From a bacterium (lineage in GTDB: Bacteria > Patescibacteriota > Saccharimonadia > Saccharimonadales > UBA4665): a stretch of DNA of 18,384 nt. The DNA lies in contig JAJZHX010000001.1 in assembly GCA_021804315.1 (NCBI GenBank), forward strand, positions 1 through 18,384, written 5' to 3'. Position numbers and translations under genes: made by a program. Within the stretch, counting starts at the first letter, position 1, and every line of letters starts with the position of its first letter. Below the pieces are notes generated by a model. That model saw only the letters and a program-made list of their open reading frames with translations, had not been told where the DNA came from and did not search any database. This document shows positions 1 through 7,411 of the stretch, piece after piece.

Positions 1-399
1 AAAAGTGAGTGGGAAGTTAAAAATTATTTAGTTAGAAAAGGAGCTTCCCCTTCCCTTATAAGTACAATACTTAACAAGTTAACTGATTTAAACCTGATTA
101 ACGACCTTGTCTTTGCCGAAAACTATGTTAATTATCTTCAGTCTCAGTCCCCTGCTTCGCGTCGTAAAATATTAGCCAAACTTAAACAGAAACATATTAG
201 TGATGAAGTTATTAACCTAGCCATGGCCAATAATGAAATAAACGAAATTGATGCCCTGTCTAGAATAGTTAGTAATAAAATAAAACAAACAAAATATAAA
301 GATAGCAATAAACTGATGGCCTATTTATCCAGACAAGGTTTTAGCTACTCGCTTATTAAGCAAGCTTTAGAAAATTATAAACAATCACTAAACGACTGA
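1..399 (+). CDS. recX: Regulatory protein RecX, 3' part (5' end outside the window)
   Basis: Frame 1 is open from the first base to the TGA at 397-399 and gives 132 residues. They have the repeated three-helix pattern of RecX: an R/K-rich stretch, then segments resembling YLxxKGxSxxLI, then a second and third unit ending near SRQGFSYSLIKQAL. RecX binds the RecA filament and modulates its activity. Only the N-terminus is missing. The gene order fits, because recA and rny are neighbours in many bacteria and rny lies 1.7 kb downstream here, so recA is probably just upstream of the window. The last 12 bases overlap the convergent PRC-barrel gene. Family assignment is by pattern of the translated sequence; no alignment was run. 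Confidence 0.8.
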   Translation, partial: KSEWEVKNYLVRKGASPSLISTILNKLTDLNLINDLVFAENYVNYLQSQSPASRRKILAKLKQKHISDEVINLAMANNEINEIDALSRIVSNKIKQTKYKDSNKLMAYLSRQGFSYSLIKQALENYKQSLND

Positions 400-906
400 A
401 GGACTAACGCTTAACCTAGCTTTTTCTAGTAAGTCATTAATTATAATCTTCTTTGGCGTAACTGAGTTAATTTGAGTTCTATCAACAATCAAACTCCCGC
501 CACTAAAGCTTTTTAAAATACTTTGACTAAGATACAATTTTTGGATATAAAAGCTGGCATTATCTGTGGCATAATCACTAACTTTACCAACTTTGCTTTT
601 GGAAATCGTCTCAACTGGTTTAGCTATTAGAGTGTAGTTAATTTCTAGTATTTTTTGTATTCTAACTAGTTCATGAGGTTGACTTAACACCTCGTGATCA
701 TTCACAAAAAATCCTTTAGGGGTAAACTCACGAATATCTTGGAAGAGTAAAATAAGAGTCTTATTACTAAAACGATCACTACAATAAAGGCCTTCAATTC
801 TTAAATTATCAGGGTTAATAACCGCTGAAGTCGTCTTAGCTACCGAGCTACCGGTTCTAAGCGAAAAAACATCTTTATTGAAAAAATTATTACTAAGTAA
901 TAGCAT
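388..906 (-). CDS. Putative PRC-barrel domain protein
   Basis: A 172-residue protein with two similar beta-rich halves. Residues about 11-75 contain the run from DVFSLRTGSSVAKT through LRIEGLYCSD. Residues about 88-160 repeat the scheme with KSKVGKVSDYATDNASFYIQ and LIVDRTQINSVTPKKIIIND. The order (entry strand, G-x-x-V-G-x-V turn, long hydrophobic strand, then V/I-D-R/V) is that of PRC-barrel domains, which occur in ribosome-maturation and photosynthetic-reaction-centre proteins and as stand-alone proteins of unknown role. There is no signal peptide or membrane segment. It is divergent from tsaE, and its 3' end overlaps the 3' end of recX. A TATACT box lies 11 bp before the ATG, so the transcript is probably nearly leaderless. 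Function is not known; domain call moderately sure. Confidence 0.6.
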   Translation of the reverse strand: MLLLSNNFFNKDVFSLRTGSSVAKTTSAVINPDNLRIEGLYCSDRFSNKTLILLFQDIREFTPKGFFVNDHEVLSQPHELVRIQKILEINYTLIAKPVETISKSKVGKVSDYATDNASFYIQKLYLSQSILKSFSGGSLIVDRTQINSVTPKKIIINDLLEKARLSVSPSVV

Positions 907-917
907 AACTAAGTAAT

Positions 918-952
918 AGTATAACTAAAATTAGTTAATTTGAGTTTATAAT
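918..952. promoter_or_regulatory. Divergent -10 boxes between the PRC-barrel gene and tsaE
   Basis: On the plus strand TATAAT at 947-952 ends 11 bp before the tsaE ATG at 964. On the minus strand TATACT at 923-918 ends 11 bp before the ATG at 906. Neither has a convincing -35 box. Usual spacing would put the transcript starts about 4-5 nt before each start codon, so both mRNAs would have almost no leader. Confidence 0.5.
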
Positions 953-963
953 AGCCTAAAATC

Positions 964-1419
964 ATGGCGAATTTAATAATTGAAGTTAAATCTGAATCAG
1001 CAACTTGGGCAATAGCTAAGCGTATCGGCCAAAGACTGCGTGGTCAAGAAGTTGTTGAGCTAATTAGTGATCTTGGCGGAGGCAAAACTAGCTTTACCAG
1101 AGCTCTATCTTTAGGCGCCGGTTCCAAGGATCAAATTCGTAGTCCAAGTTTTACTATTGAAAACATCTATACGACATCAAGCGAACTAGTAATTCATCAC
1201 TTTGACCTTTATAGACTTAGTTCTCTAGGTTTAGTCAAAAATCAGTTTGAAGAGATTTTAACAAATAAGCAGGCAGTTATTGTAGTAGAATGGGCTGATA
1301 TCTTAAAAGATGTTTTGCCAGACAAACGATTAAAAATTAAATTTGAGGTTACAAGTCAAAATGGACGTAAGCTTCATTTCACTTATCCTAGCGAGCTTGC
1401 TTACTTAATGAAAGGTTGA
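964..1419 (+). CDS. tsaE: tRNA threonylcarbamoyladenosine biosynthesis ATPase TsaE
   Basis: A 151-residue cytoplasmic P-loop ATPase. The Walker A motif is SDLGGGKTSFTRAL at residues 35-48 (K41, T42), matching the family's GDLGAGKTT. It is followed by RSPSFTIENIY (59-69) and HHFDLYRL, and then VVEWAD near residue 120, all typical of TsaE. The protein works with TsaB and TsaD to transfer threonylcarbamoyl to A37 of ANN-decoding tRNAs. Length is normal for the family. The ATG at 964 is chosen because the -10 box at 947-952 places the transcript start just before it. The gene is followed after 12 bp by tsaB, so the two probably form one operon. TsaD and TsaC are not in the window. Confidence 0.93.
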   Translation: MANLIIEVKSESATWAIAKRIGQRLRGQEVVELISDLGGGKTSFTRALSLGAGSKDQIRSPSFTIENIYTTSSELVIHHFDLYRLSSLGLVKNQFEEILTNKQAVIVVEWADILKDVLPDKRLKIKFEVTSQNGRKLHFTYPSELAYLMKG

Positions 1420-1431
1420 CTTTAATAAATC

Positions 1432-1824
1432 ATGATTATACTTACTATAAAAACCGATCAAGAAAAGGCTGAAATTGGTTTATATAAAGATACCCTTCAG
1501 CTTGATTATATTACCTGGCAGGCTCATTTAAAGTTAGCCGAAACTATTCATATAAGGATAGAGCATATTCTTAAAAATCAACAATTGAATTTTGCAGACA
1601 TCGAAGGCATTGTTGTCTATAAAGGACCCGGTAGTTTTACTGGTCTAAGGATTGGCATTAGTCTAGCTAATGCTCTAGCGTTTAGTCTAGCCGTACCAAT
1701 TATTGCGGTACAAACCAATAATTGGCTAGATGATGGTATTAATAAAATCCTTGCTAAAGATAATGATAAAATTGTCTTACCTTTTTATGGAGCCGAACCG
1801 CATATTACTAAACCTAAAAAATAA
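1432..1824 (+). CDS. tsaB: TsaB-like t6A complex subunit, C-terminally short
   Basis: The 130 residues carry the TsaB signature GPGSFTGLRIG at 65-75, followed by the helix SLANALAFSLAVPIIAVQT. The N-terminal ASKHA-fold start (MIILTIKTDQ) and an H/A-E-T helix are also recognisable. TsaB is the non-catalytic dimerisation partner of TsaD in t6A synthesis, and the N-terminal lobe seen here is the part that contacts TsaD. Family members are usually about 220-230 residues, so nearly the whole second lobe is missing. The gene ends with a clean TAA after a basic tail (HITKPKK), and I see no downstream reading frame that would continue it, so this looks like a reduced form rather than a frameshift. 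It sits 12 bp after tsaE. Confidence 0.85.
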   Translation: MIILTIKTDQEKAEIGLYKDTLQLDYITWQAHLKLAETIHIRIEHILKNQQLNFADIEGIVVYKGPGSFTGLRIGISLANALAFSLAVPIIAVQTNNWLDDGINKILAKDNDKIVLPFYGAEPHITKPKK

Positions 1825-1851
1825 CTTTATCTATAAGATTAATATAAACAG

Positions 1852-1881
1852 TTGACCTACTTTAGACTAAAAGGGTATATT
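1852..1881 (+). promoter_or_regulatory. Promoter of the rny-ymdB operon
   Basis: TTGACC at 1852-1857 and TATATT at 1876-1881 are separated by 18 bp. This is the best two-box sigma-70-type promoter in the first half of the window. The predicted transcript start near 1888 leaves a leader of about 190 nt before the rny ATG. Confidence 0.6.
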
Positions 1882-1887
1882 GGTAAC

Positions 1888-2076
1888 TAGGAATTAGCAT
1901 GTAGAGACATTGCGAGTTTTCCAATGTGTAAGATTCAATAATTTTGATTAACGAGAATAAGTCTAGATTTATCAAGACTTTTTAGGCTAGAGAAGTGATA
2001 GCGATGCCTTAAAAAAACAACTTGATCTCGATTTATAGGTATTAGACTTTTCTCTATCTATAGAAAGGATAAAGAT
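1888..2076 (+). promoter_or_regulatory. Long structured 5' leader of rny
   Basis: No gene is visible here. Two hairpins can be drawn. AAGTCT at 1959-1964 pairs with AGACTT at 1975-1980 and is followed directly by a T run (1979-1983), like a weak intrinsic terminator. TTTTTAGGC at 1979-1987 can pair with the GCCTTAAAA region at 2006-2014 with one mismatch and shares the T run with the first hairpin. A third small hairpin is formed by ACATTG/CAATGT near 1908-1926. The leader ends with an AGAAAGGA ribosome-binding site before the ATG at 2077. It could be an attenuator, an RNase Y autoregulation site or a small RNA. No known RNA family was recognised. Confidence 0.35.
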
Positions 2077-3585
2077 ATGATAGAAGCCGTGCTAGCTATC
2101 GTTGGTTTAGTAGTTGGCTTTGGTGCCAATGAAGTAATACAAAAGCAGAGAAAAAGCCAAGCTGAATTAAATACCCAAAAAGAGTTAGAAAAGGCCAAAA
2201 AAGAAGCTACTAAACTAGTTAATGAGGCTAAAGAAGAATCTTTTAGAACCATGGAAGAGTTTCGTAAGGAAGAACAAACTAGGCGTAAAGAATTAAAAGA
2301 CATCGAACAAAGACTAGTAACCAGAGAAGAGACGCTTGATAAAAAGCTTGACGAAATCGATAAACGTAATGAAAAGCTTAGACTTAGCGAGGAAGAAATA
2401 GACAAACTAAAAGACGAAATCAGAGCCATCAGAATTAAACAACAGGATAAATTAGAAAAAATTGCCAAATTAACAAAACAAGAAGCAGCAGACAAACTGC
2501 TCCAAATGACAGAAAAAGACATAAAAAATGATCTGCTAGGTCTAGTTAATAAGTTACAAAACGAAGCCAAAGATAATGCTGAGGAACAAGCAGCCTATAT
2601 TATAACTACTGCTATGGAAAGAATGGCTAGTGAAGTAACGGCTGAGCGAACAGTTACTAGTATCAAATTAGATGACGAAGAAATGAAAGGCAGAATTATT
2701 GGCAAGGAAGGCCGTAATATTCAAGCTTTGCAAAGAGCCACTGGCGTAGATATATTAGTTGATGATACACCTGGTTATATAGTTTTAAGTAGTTTTGATC
2801 CAGTTAGACGCGAAATTGCTCGTCAGGCTCTAGAAATGCTTATGAAGGATGGCAGAATTCATCCTGGCAGAATTGAAGAGGTAGTTGAAAAAGCTCAGAA
2901 GGCTGTCGAGAAAGACGTCATTAGAGCCGGAGAAGATGCCGCCAGAGAAGTTGGAGTTATTGGTATGCCTAAAGAGATACTGCAATTATTAGGAGAGTTA
3001 AAATACCGAACCAGTTATGGTCAGAACGTTTTAAAACATTCAACTGAGATGGCCCATATTGCTGGTATTATTGCTGAGGAAGTTGGTGCAGACGTTAAGA
3101 TAACCAAATATGCTGCCTTAGTTCACGATATTGGTAAGGCCTTAACTCATAAAATTGAAGGCAAGCATCATCATATATCAGGTGAAATTCTTAGAAAGTA
3201 CGGTGCTCCAGAAGCCGTAGCTTTAGCTGCCGAACAGCATCACGATGATGTCGAAGCAACCAGCGTGGAAGCTTTAATAATCAGAACTGTTGATGCCATT
3301 AGTGCTGCCAGACCAGGTGCTAGAAACATTAGTGCTGAAAACTTTGCTGAAAGAATGAAAGATCTCGAGAACGTGGCCAATAGTTTTTCAGGAGTTGAAA
3401 AAACTTATGCTATCAGTGCTGGTCGTGAAGTGCGCATATTCGTCAAACCGCAAAGTATTGATGATCTGAGTGCTATTAAATTAGCCAGAGATGTAGCTAA
3501 CAAGATTGAATCTACTATGCAATACCCCGGGACCATTAAAGTTAATGTTATCCGAGAAACCAGAGCTATCGAGTTTGCTAAATAA
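2077..3585 (+). CDS. rny: Ribonuclease Y
   Basis: A 502-residue membrane-anchored endoribonuclease that starts mRNA decay. The order of parts is complete. There is an N-terminal transmembrane helix (about 3-17), a long Lys/Glu-rich coiled coil (about 20-155), a KH RNA-binding domain with GRIIGKEGRN at 205-214, and an HD phosphohydrolase domain. The HD domain shows HSTEMAHIAG from 321, the metal-binding H350-D351 in ALVHDIGKA, HH at 388-389 and D406 in TVDAISAARPGAR. The C-terminus VIRETRAIEFAK is characteristic. Length is slightly below the usual 510-520. The start is fixed by AGAAAGGA about 10 bp upstream. Its TAA overlaps the ATG of ymdB by one base (TAATG), so the two are translationally coupled. 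In Bacillus the same pair (ymdA-ymdB) is adjacent. Confidence 0.97.
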   Translation: MIEAVLAIVGLVVGFGANEVIQKQRKSQAELNTQKELEKAKKEATKLVNEAKEESFRTMEEFRKEEQTRRKELKDIEQRLVTREETLDKKLDEIDKRNEKLRLSEEEIDKLKDEIRAIRIKQQDKLEKIAKLTKQEAADKLLQMTEKDIKNDLLGLVNKLQNEAKDNAEEQAAYIITTAMERMASEVTAERTVTSIKLDDEEMKGRIIGKEGRNIQALQRATGVDILVDDTPGYIVLSSFDPVRREIARQALEMLMKDGRIHPGRIEEVVEKAQKAVEKDVIRAGEDAAREVGVIGMPKEILQLLGELKYRTSYGQNVLKHSTEMAHIAGIIAEEVGADVKITKYAALVHDIGKALTHKIEGKHHHISGEILRKYGAPEAVALAAEQHHDDVEATSVEALIIRTVDAISAARPGARNISAENFAERMKDLENVANSFSGVEKTYAISAGREVRIFVKPQSIDDLSAIKLARDVANKIESTMQYPGTIKVNVIRETRAIEFAK

Positions 3586-4376
3586 TGACCATCCTTTACA
3601 TTGGTGATATTATGGCAGAACCAGGTATTAGGACTGTCAGAGAGCTTCTGCCAGATCTAATTAACCAAGAAAAAATAGATCTAGTTATCGCTCAAGCTGA
3701 GAACGTTAGCAATGGTCGCGGTATTAGTTTAAAAGATTATAGTTACCTAAAACAAATAGGCGTTGACTTCTTTACAGGTGGTAACTGGTCAACATTTAAT
3801 GAAGAGATATTTGATGCATTAAATGATCCCAATGAACCGATTATTAGACCTGCTAACATGCCAGATAATACACCTGGCTTAAGCTATAAATATATAGTTA
3901 AAAATAACTACAAAGTTTTAGTTATAAGTTTGCTTGGTTCAATTGTCGGCAAAGACTCAACTAAACCAAAAGACAATCCATTAAAGGTTATAGATAAAAT
4001 CCTAGAGGATAAAGCTACAAGTACCGATGCTATAGTCGTTAATTTTCACGGCGATTACTCAAGTGAAAAAGTAATTATTGGTCATTACCTTGACGGCCGA
4101 GTTAGCCTGGTAGTTGGTGATCACTGGCATGTTCCAACGGCTGATGCCAGAATATTACCCAGAGGCACAGCCCATATATCTGATGTTGGTATGTGTGGTG
4201 TTTTAAATAGTTCCCTAGGTATTTCATTAGACAGTGTAATTCCTAGATGGAAAAACAATCAAAAAACTCGTAACATAGTAGAAAAAAACGGCTCTAGACA
4301 ATTTAACGCAGTATTAGTAAAAACTACTAGCAGAAATAGTGCTTCTTACATAAAACAAATTCAAAAGATCATTTGA
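3585..4376 (+). CDS. ymdB: YmdB-family metallophosphoesterase (TIGR00282 type)
   Basis: A 263-residue calcineurin-like phosphoesterase of the YmdB/DR1281 family, which hydrolyses 2',3'- or 3',5'-cyclic nucleotides in characterised members. Metal-site motifs are in register with the family: D8 in GDIMAEPG, E39-N40 in QAENVSNG, N67 in GGNWS, H155 in VNFHGDYSSEK and H180/H182 in GDHWHVPTADARILPRGTA. The family normally has His at position 68 (GNH), proposed as the catalytic acid; here it is Trp. The protein may therefore be less active, or use another residue. It is coupled to rny by a TAATG overlap and is probably cytoplasmic. It ends with TGA 48 bp before a tRNA gene. Confidence 0.92.
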   Translation: MTILYIGDIMAEPGIRTVRELLPDLINQEKIDLVIAQAENVSNGRGISLKDYSYLKQIGVDFFTGGNWSTFNEEIFDALNDPNEPIIRPANMPDNTPGLSYKYIVKNNYKVLVISLLGSIVGKDSTKPKDNPLKVIDKILEDKATSTDAIVVNFHGDYSSEKVIIGHYLDGRVSLVVGDHWHVPTADARILPRGTAHISDVGMCGVLNSSLGISLDSVIPRWKNNQKTRNIVEKNGSRQFNAVLVKTTSRNSASYIKQIQKII

Positions 4377-4401
4377 GATAGTAATAGCTTAAAATATCTT
4401 G

Positions 4402-4407
4402 TATAAT
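4402..4407 (+). promoter_or_regulatory. -10 box for the tRNA-Pro pair
   Basis: A consensus TATAAT lies 17 bp before the first tRNA-Pro. A -35 box at the right distance is not convincing. No separate promoter is seen for the second tRNA, because the TATAAT at 4544-4549 touches its 5' end. The two are therefore probably co-transcribed. Confidence 0.4.
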
Positions 4408-4424
4408 CTTTAAAAATAACCTAT

Positions 4425-4501
4425 CGGGGTGTGGCGCAGTTGGCTAGCGCGCCGCGTTTGGGACGCGGAGGTCGGAGGTTCAAGTCCTCTCACCCCGACC
4501 A
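4425..4501 (+). tRNA. tRNA-Pro (anticodon UGG)
   Basis: A complete cloverleaf of 77 nt. The acceptor stem is CGGGGTG/CACCCCG, the D arm GCGC...GCGC, and the anticodon stem CCGCG/CGCGG with loop TTTGGGA, giving anticodon TGG. The T arm is GGAGG...CCTCT-like with TTCAAGT, the discriminator is A, and CCA is encoded at 4499-4501. Its 3' 34 nt are identical to those of the second tRNA-Pro downstream. Confidence 0.96.
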
Positions 4502-4550
4502 CATTTTTGTTTACAAGTTTTTTGCTATTAATTATATAAATATTATAATT

Positions 4551-4627
4551 CGGGGTGTAGCGCAGCTTGGTAGCGCGCAGCGTTCGGGACGCTGAGGTCG
4601 GAGGTTCAAGTCCTCTCACCCCGACCA
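4551..4627 (+). tRNA. tRNA-Pro (anticodon CGG)
   Basis: A second complete proline tRNA, 49 bp after the first. The acceptor stem is CGGGGTG/CACCCCG, the anticodon stem CAGCG/CGCTG with loop TTCGGGA, giving anticodon CGG, and CCA is encoded at 4625-4627. It differs from its neighbour in the D loop and anticodon arm but shares the last 34 nt, which points to a tandem duplication followed by a change of anticodon. Confidence 0.96.
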
Positions 4628-4885
4628 AAGACAATCTATATTTTACTATGACAATAGACTTACTTTATATCAATAAGTTGCCCGTAATCGTAAATATCGT
4701 AATAGACATTTTTGCAGAAATCCAGGAAATTAACTGCTTTATTTTTGCTATTTAGGCGCTTTTTAGTATATTAACTGGTTTTCTTAAGAATTTTAGAAGT
4801 TCTTAAATTATCTATAGTAATATAGATTAGTTGGTATTAAGTTTATTAATTGTAGGCATTATCTAACTAGGATTAAACTAAATTC

Positions 4886-5509
4886 ATGTTAATAGTATTA
4901 ACACTATTTGTGATATTTTTAATTTTATTAATCAATGAAGTTATAAGTCATAAATTTACAAAAAATAAAGAGATTAAGCGTAAACTTATGCATATTATTA
5001 TTGGCGTATTAACAGCCTTCTGGCCATTTTACCTATCTTTTATGGATATTAAATTACTGGCTCTTGCTTATCTAATTGTAGTTGTTCTATCCAAACGCTT
5101 TAATATATTTAAAGCTATTCATAATGTTAAAAGAAAATCTTATGGCGAAGAACTATTTGCAATCAGTGTTGGTTTATTAGCCTTTTTAACAAACAATAAG
5201 TGGATATTTGCAGTAGCAATCTTAGAAATGGCCATAGCCGATGGCTTAGCAGCTATCATTGGCTCTAAATACGGCAAGAGTACGAGTTATCATTTACTCA
5301 GGCAAACAAAAAGTTTTTTAGGTAATCTAAGCTTTTTTATTACTTCATTGGTTATATTGTTGCTAGTTAATCAGTTTAGTACTTTAAAGCTTGGTATTAT
5401 TCAAATAGTCTTAGTAAGCGTCGTTACGACTATTATTGAAGGAATAAGTTTTTTTGGATTAGATGATTTGTTCGTGCCAATTGTAGTTTTTCTAATGATC
5501 AATCATTGA
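4886..5509 (+). CDS. Dolichol/phytol kinase-like CTP-dependent lipid kinase (SEC59/DGK1/VTE5 family)
   Basis: A 207-residue, highly hydrophobic protein with about six membrane helices. It carries the motifs of the CTP-dependent polyprenol/diacylglycerol kinase group: KRKLMH at 31-36, KRKSYGE at 82-88, ADGLAAIIGSKYGK at 118-131, KSFLGN at 142-147 and EGISFFGLDDLFVP at 185-198. These enzymes phosphorylate lipid alcohols or diacylglycerol using CTP. The substrate here cannot be told from sequence; isoprenoid alcohol salvage or lipid recycling is plausible. A weak promoter (TTGTAG at 4850-4855, TAAACT at 4874-4879) may precede it. Its 3' end overlaps the convergent metal ATPase by 18 bp. The family assignment is fairly sure, the substrate is not. 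Confidence 0.72.
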   Translation: MLIVLTLFVIFLILLINEVISHKFTKNKEIKRKLMHIIIGVLTAFWPFYLSFMDIKLLALAYLIVVVLSKRFNIFKAIHNVKRKSYGEELFAISVGLLAFLTNNKWIFAVAILEMAIADGLAAIIGSKYGKSTSYHLLRQTKSFLGNLSFFITSLVILLLVNQFSTLKLGIIQIVLVSVVTTIIEGISFFGLDDLFVPIVVFLMINH

Positions 5510-7339
5510 AGGCTTGATCATATGTGCACGTAGAGCATTAAATATAGTAATGACATCAACTACTTCCTGAAGAATAGCTCCGTAAACAGGATGAAATTTA
5601 CCTGTGGCAAAAACAGCCATTAATATAAAACTTAAGCCGATACCTATAACGATACTAAAAGTAGCTATCTTGAAAGTTTTTTTAGCTATTTCAGTTGCTA
5701 CAGCTACTCGGCTAAGATTGCCGGACATTATAACCATATCAGCAGATTCACTAGCGGCCGTAGAACCCTCGGCACCAATGGCTATGCCAACACCGGCTGA
5801 AGTTAATACAGGAGCATCATTAATGCCATCACCAACAAATACTACTGGCTTAGGTTTTAGTTTACTTAGCGTAGACAATTTATCGGCAGGCGATTGATTA
5901 GCATAAACTTCGTTAATACCTAGCTCTTTAGCTACTTTATCAGCGGTTTGTAAATTATCCCCGGTTATTAAGACAATATCGGCAATACCTAATTTTTTAA
6001 GCAGAGACAGAGTTTTTTTAGCTTCTGGCCTTATACTATCACTAAAGCTTATTTGTCCTTCAAGAGAGTTATTGACAAACAGAAAAGAGACTGTTTTATC
6101 TATTTCATGTTCTTTTAAGTCACTAGGTATCTTAAGCCGGTTGTTTTGAAGAGAGTTAAGGCCACCTATAAAAATAGTGTCTGCTTTAATGCTCGCTCTA
6201 ATACCTATGCCAGTTAAATCTTCTATCCTTTTAACTTTTTCCAGTTTGATGCCCTTAGCTTTAGCTTGTCTGACAATTGCCTGAGCAAGAATATGGTTAC
6301 TATTTTGCTCAACGCTAGCTGCTAATTTTAGAATTTGGTCAGCCGATAATTTACCAAAGGTCTTTACATTGTCAACTTTAATTTCACCAGTTGTTAAAGT
6401 GCCGGTTTTATCAAAAGCGAAAACCTTAGCATCGGCTAATTTCTCCAGAGAAATGCCATTTTTAACTATTATGCCGTACCGACTAGCTCGTGCCATACCG
6501 CTAATTAGGGCTATTGGCGTAGCAAGTAATAACGGGCAAGGAGTTGCAACAATAATTACCTCTAGAAATCTAATAGCCGATCCACTCAGGGACCAAACTG
6601 CTCCCGCTATAGCAAAAGACGTTAGAGTAAAAGGTAGACTATATTTGTTGGCTAAACGAACAAATGGAGCATCTGTTGAGGCAGCATTCTTAACAAGTTT
6701 AATAATTTGCTGATACTGACTTTCATTAGCTGTAGCAATTGCTTTAGCAGTTACTGCACTATCAATATTAATTGATCCACTTTGTAATTGATCACCAATT
6801 TTTTTAGCCACCGGCAGACTTTCGCCTGTTAATGAAGACTCGTTAAAACTTGCTTGACCTTCAATAATAACAGCATCAACCGGTACTACTTCACCAGCTT
6901 TAATAACAACCTTATCACCAACTTGAATATCTTCTACATTAACTTTTATGATTTTATTCTTTTTAAGCACGTTAGCCGTCAAGGGAGCGTGAGCCAAAAG
7001 GGCATCAAGTTCACTCTGAGCGCGTTTATTAGCATAGTCTTCTAAAGATTGTCCGCCACTTAACATTAAAACAACCACTAGAGCTGCCCAATATTGTCCC
7101 AATACCACCGAAGTAATAATCGCTGTAGCTGCTAAAATGTCAATGCCATAACTACCGCTACGAAAATCTTGCCACATATCCCAAAGTAAAGGCAGTACTT
7201 CAGCTACCGAAACTATAGCAATAAGAATGTCGGCAATTTCTTTTTGTCTAGTTATTATTAAAACTAAGCCAACTAGGCCAGTAACCAGGGCTAGGCTAAA
7301 ATAACGATAATCGCCAAAAAACTTTATAATTTTTTTCAT
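5492..7339 (-). CDS. P1B-type heavy-metal translocating ATPase
   Basis: A P-type ATPase of 615 residues from the ATG at 7339. A TTG at 7361-7363 would add eight residues, but it overlaps the likely -10 box (TATACT, 7359-7354), so the ATG is preferred. Numbered from that ATG, the motifs are the actuator LTGES (near 170-174), the membrane TPCPLLLATP metal site (about 266-275), the phosphorylation site DKTGT (310-314), TGDN (459-462) and GDGINDAP (503-510). There is no N-terminal metal-binding domain. The TPC(x)6P motif differs from the CPC, CPH and SPC types, and the family's nucleotide-binding HP dipeptide reads HI (SNHILAQAI). The last helices carry QEVVDVITIFNALR. It would export a transition metal, but which one is not determinable. 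It overlaps the convergent lipid kinase gene. Confidence 0.93.
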   Translation of the reverse strand: MKKIIKFFGDYRYFSLALVTGLVGLVLIITRQKEIADILIAIVSVAEVLPLLWDMWQDFRSGSYGIDILAATAIITSVVLGQYWAALVVVLMLSGGQSLEDYANKRAQSELDALLAHAPLTANVLKKNKIIKVNVEDIQVGDKVVIKAGEVVPVDAVIIEGQASFNESSLTGESLPVAKKIGDQLQSGSINIDSAVTAKAIATANESQYQQIIKLVKNAASTDAPFVRLANKYSLPFTLTSFAIAGAVWSLSGSAIRFLEVIIVATPCPLLLATPIALISGMARASRYGIIVKNGISLEKLADAKVFAFDKTGTLTTGEIKVDNVKTFGKLSADQILKLAASVEQNSNHILAQAIVRQAKAKGIKLEKVKRIEDLTGIGIRASIKADTIFIGGLNSLQNNRLKIPSDLKEHEIDKTVSFLFVNNSLEGQISFSDSIRPEAKKTLSLLKKLGIADIVLITGDNLQTADKVAKELGINEVYANQSPADKLSTLSKLKPKPVVFVGDGINDAPVLTSAGVGIAIGAEGSTAASESADMVIMSGNLSRVAVATEIAKKTFKIATFSIVIGIGLSFILMAVFATGKFHPVYGAILQEVVDVITIFNALRAHMIKPSMIDH

Positions 7340-7411
7340 GAAGTATTGATTAAAGTATAACAATTTTTATTGCATTACAGCTAGCCAAAAATGTGAAATA
7401 ATTACTAATAT

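Noticed and set aside
2058..2570. Ser/Leu-rich minus-strand frame of 170 residues
   Set aside because: Mirror of the Lys/Glu-rich coiled coil of RNase Y; composition is explained by the other strand.
4410..4634. Minus-strand frame with the repeated peptide VGVRGLEPPTSAS
   Set aside because: It is the antisense of the two tRNA-Pro genes; the repeat reflects their shared 3' halves. This is a well-known false protein call.
4567..4755. Plus-strand frame of 62 residues
   Set aside because: Begins inside tRNA-Pro(CGG), and the rest has no family resemblance or ribosome-binding site.
5604..7045. Three plus-strand frames opposite the metal ATPase
   Set aside because: They lie wholly inside a gene with all P-type ATPase motifs in frame, and have no recognisable domains.
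7340..7363. TTG start for the metal ATPase, eight residues longer
   Set aside because: The TTG overlaps the probable -10 box (TATACT, 7359-7354); the ATG at 7339 is better placed.
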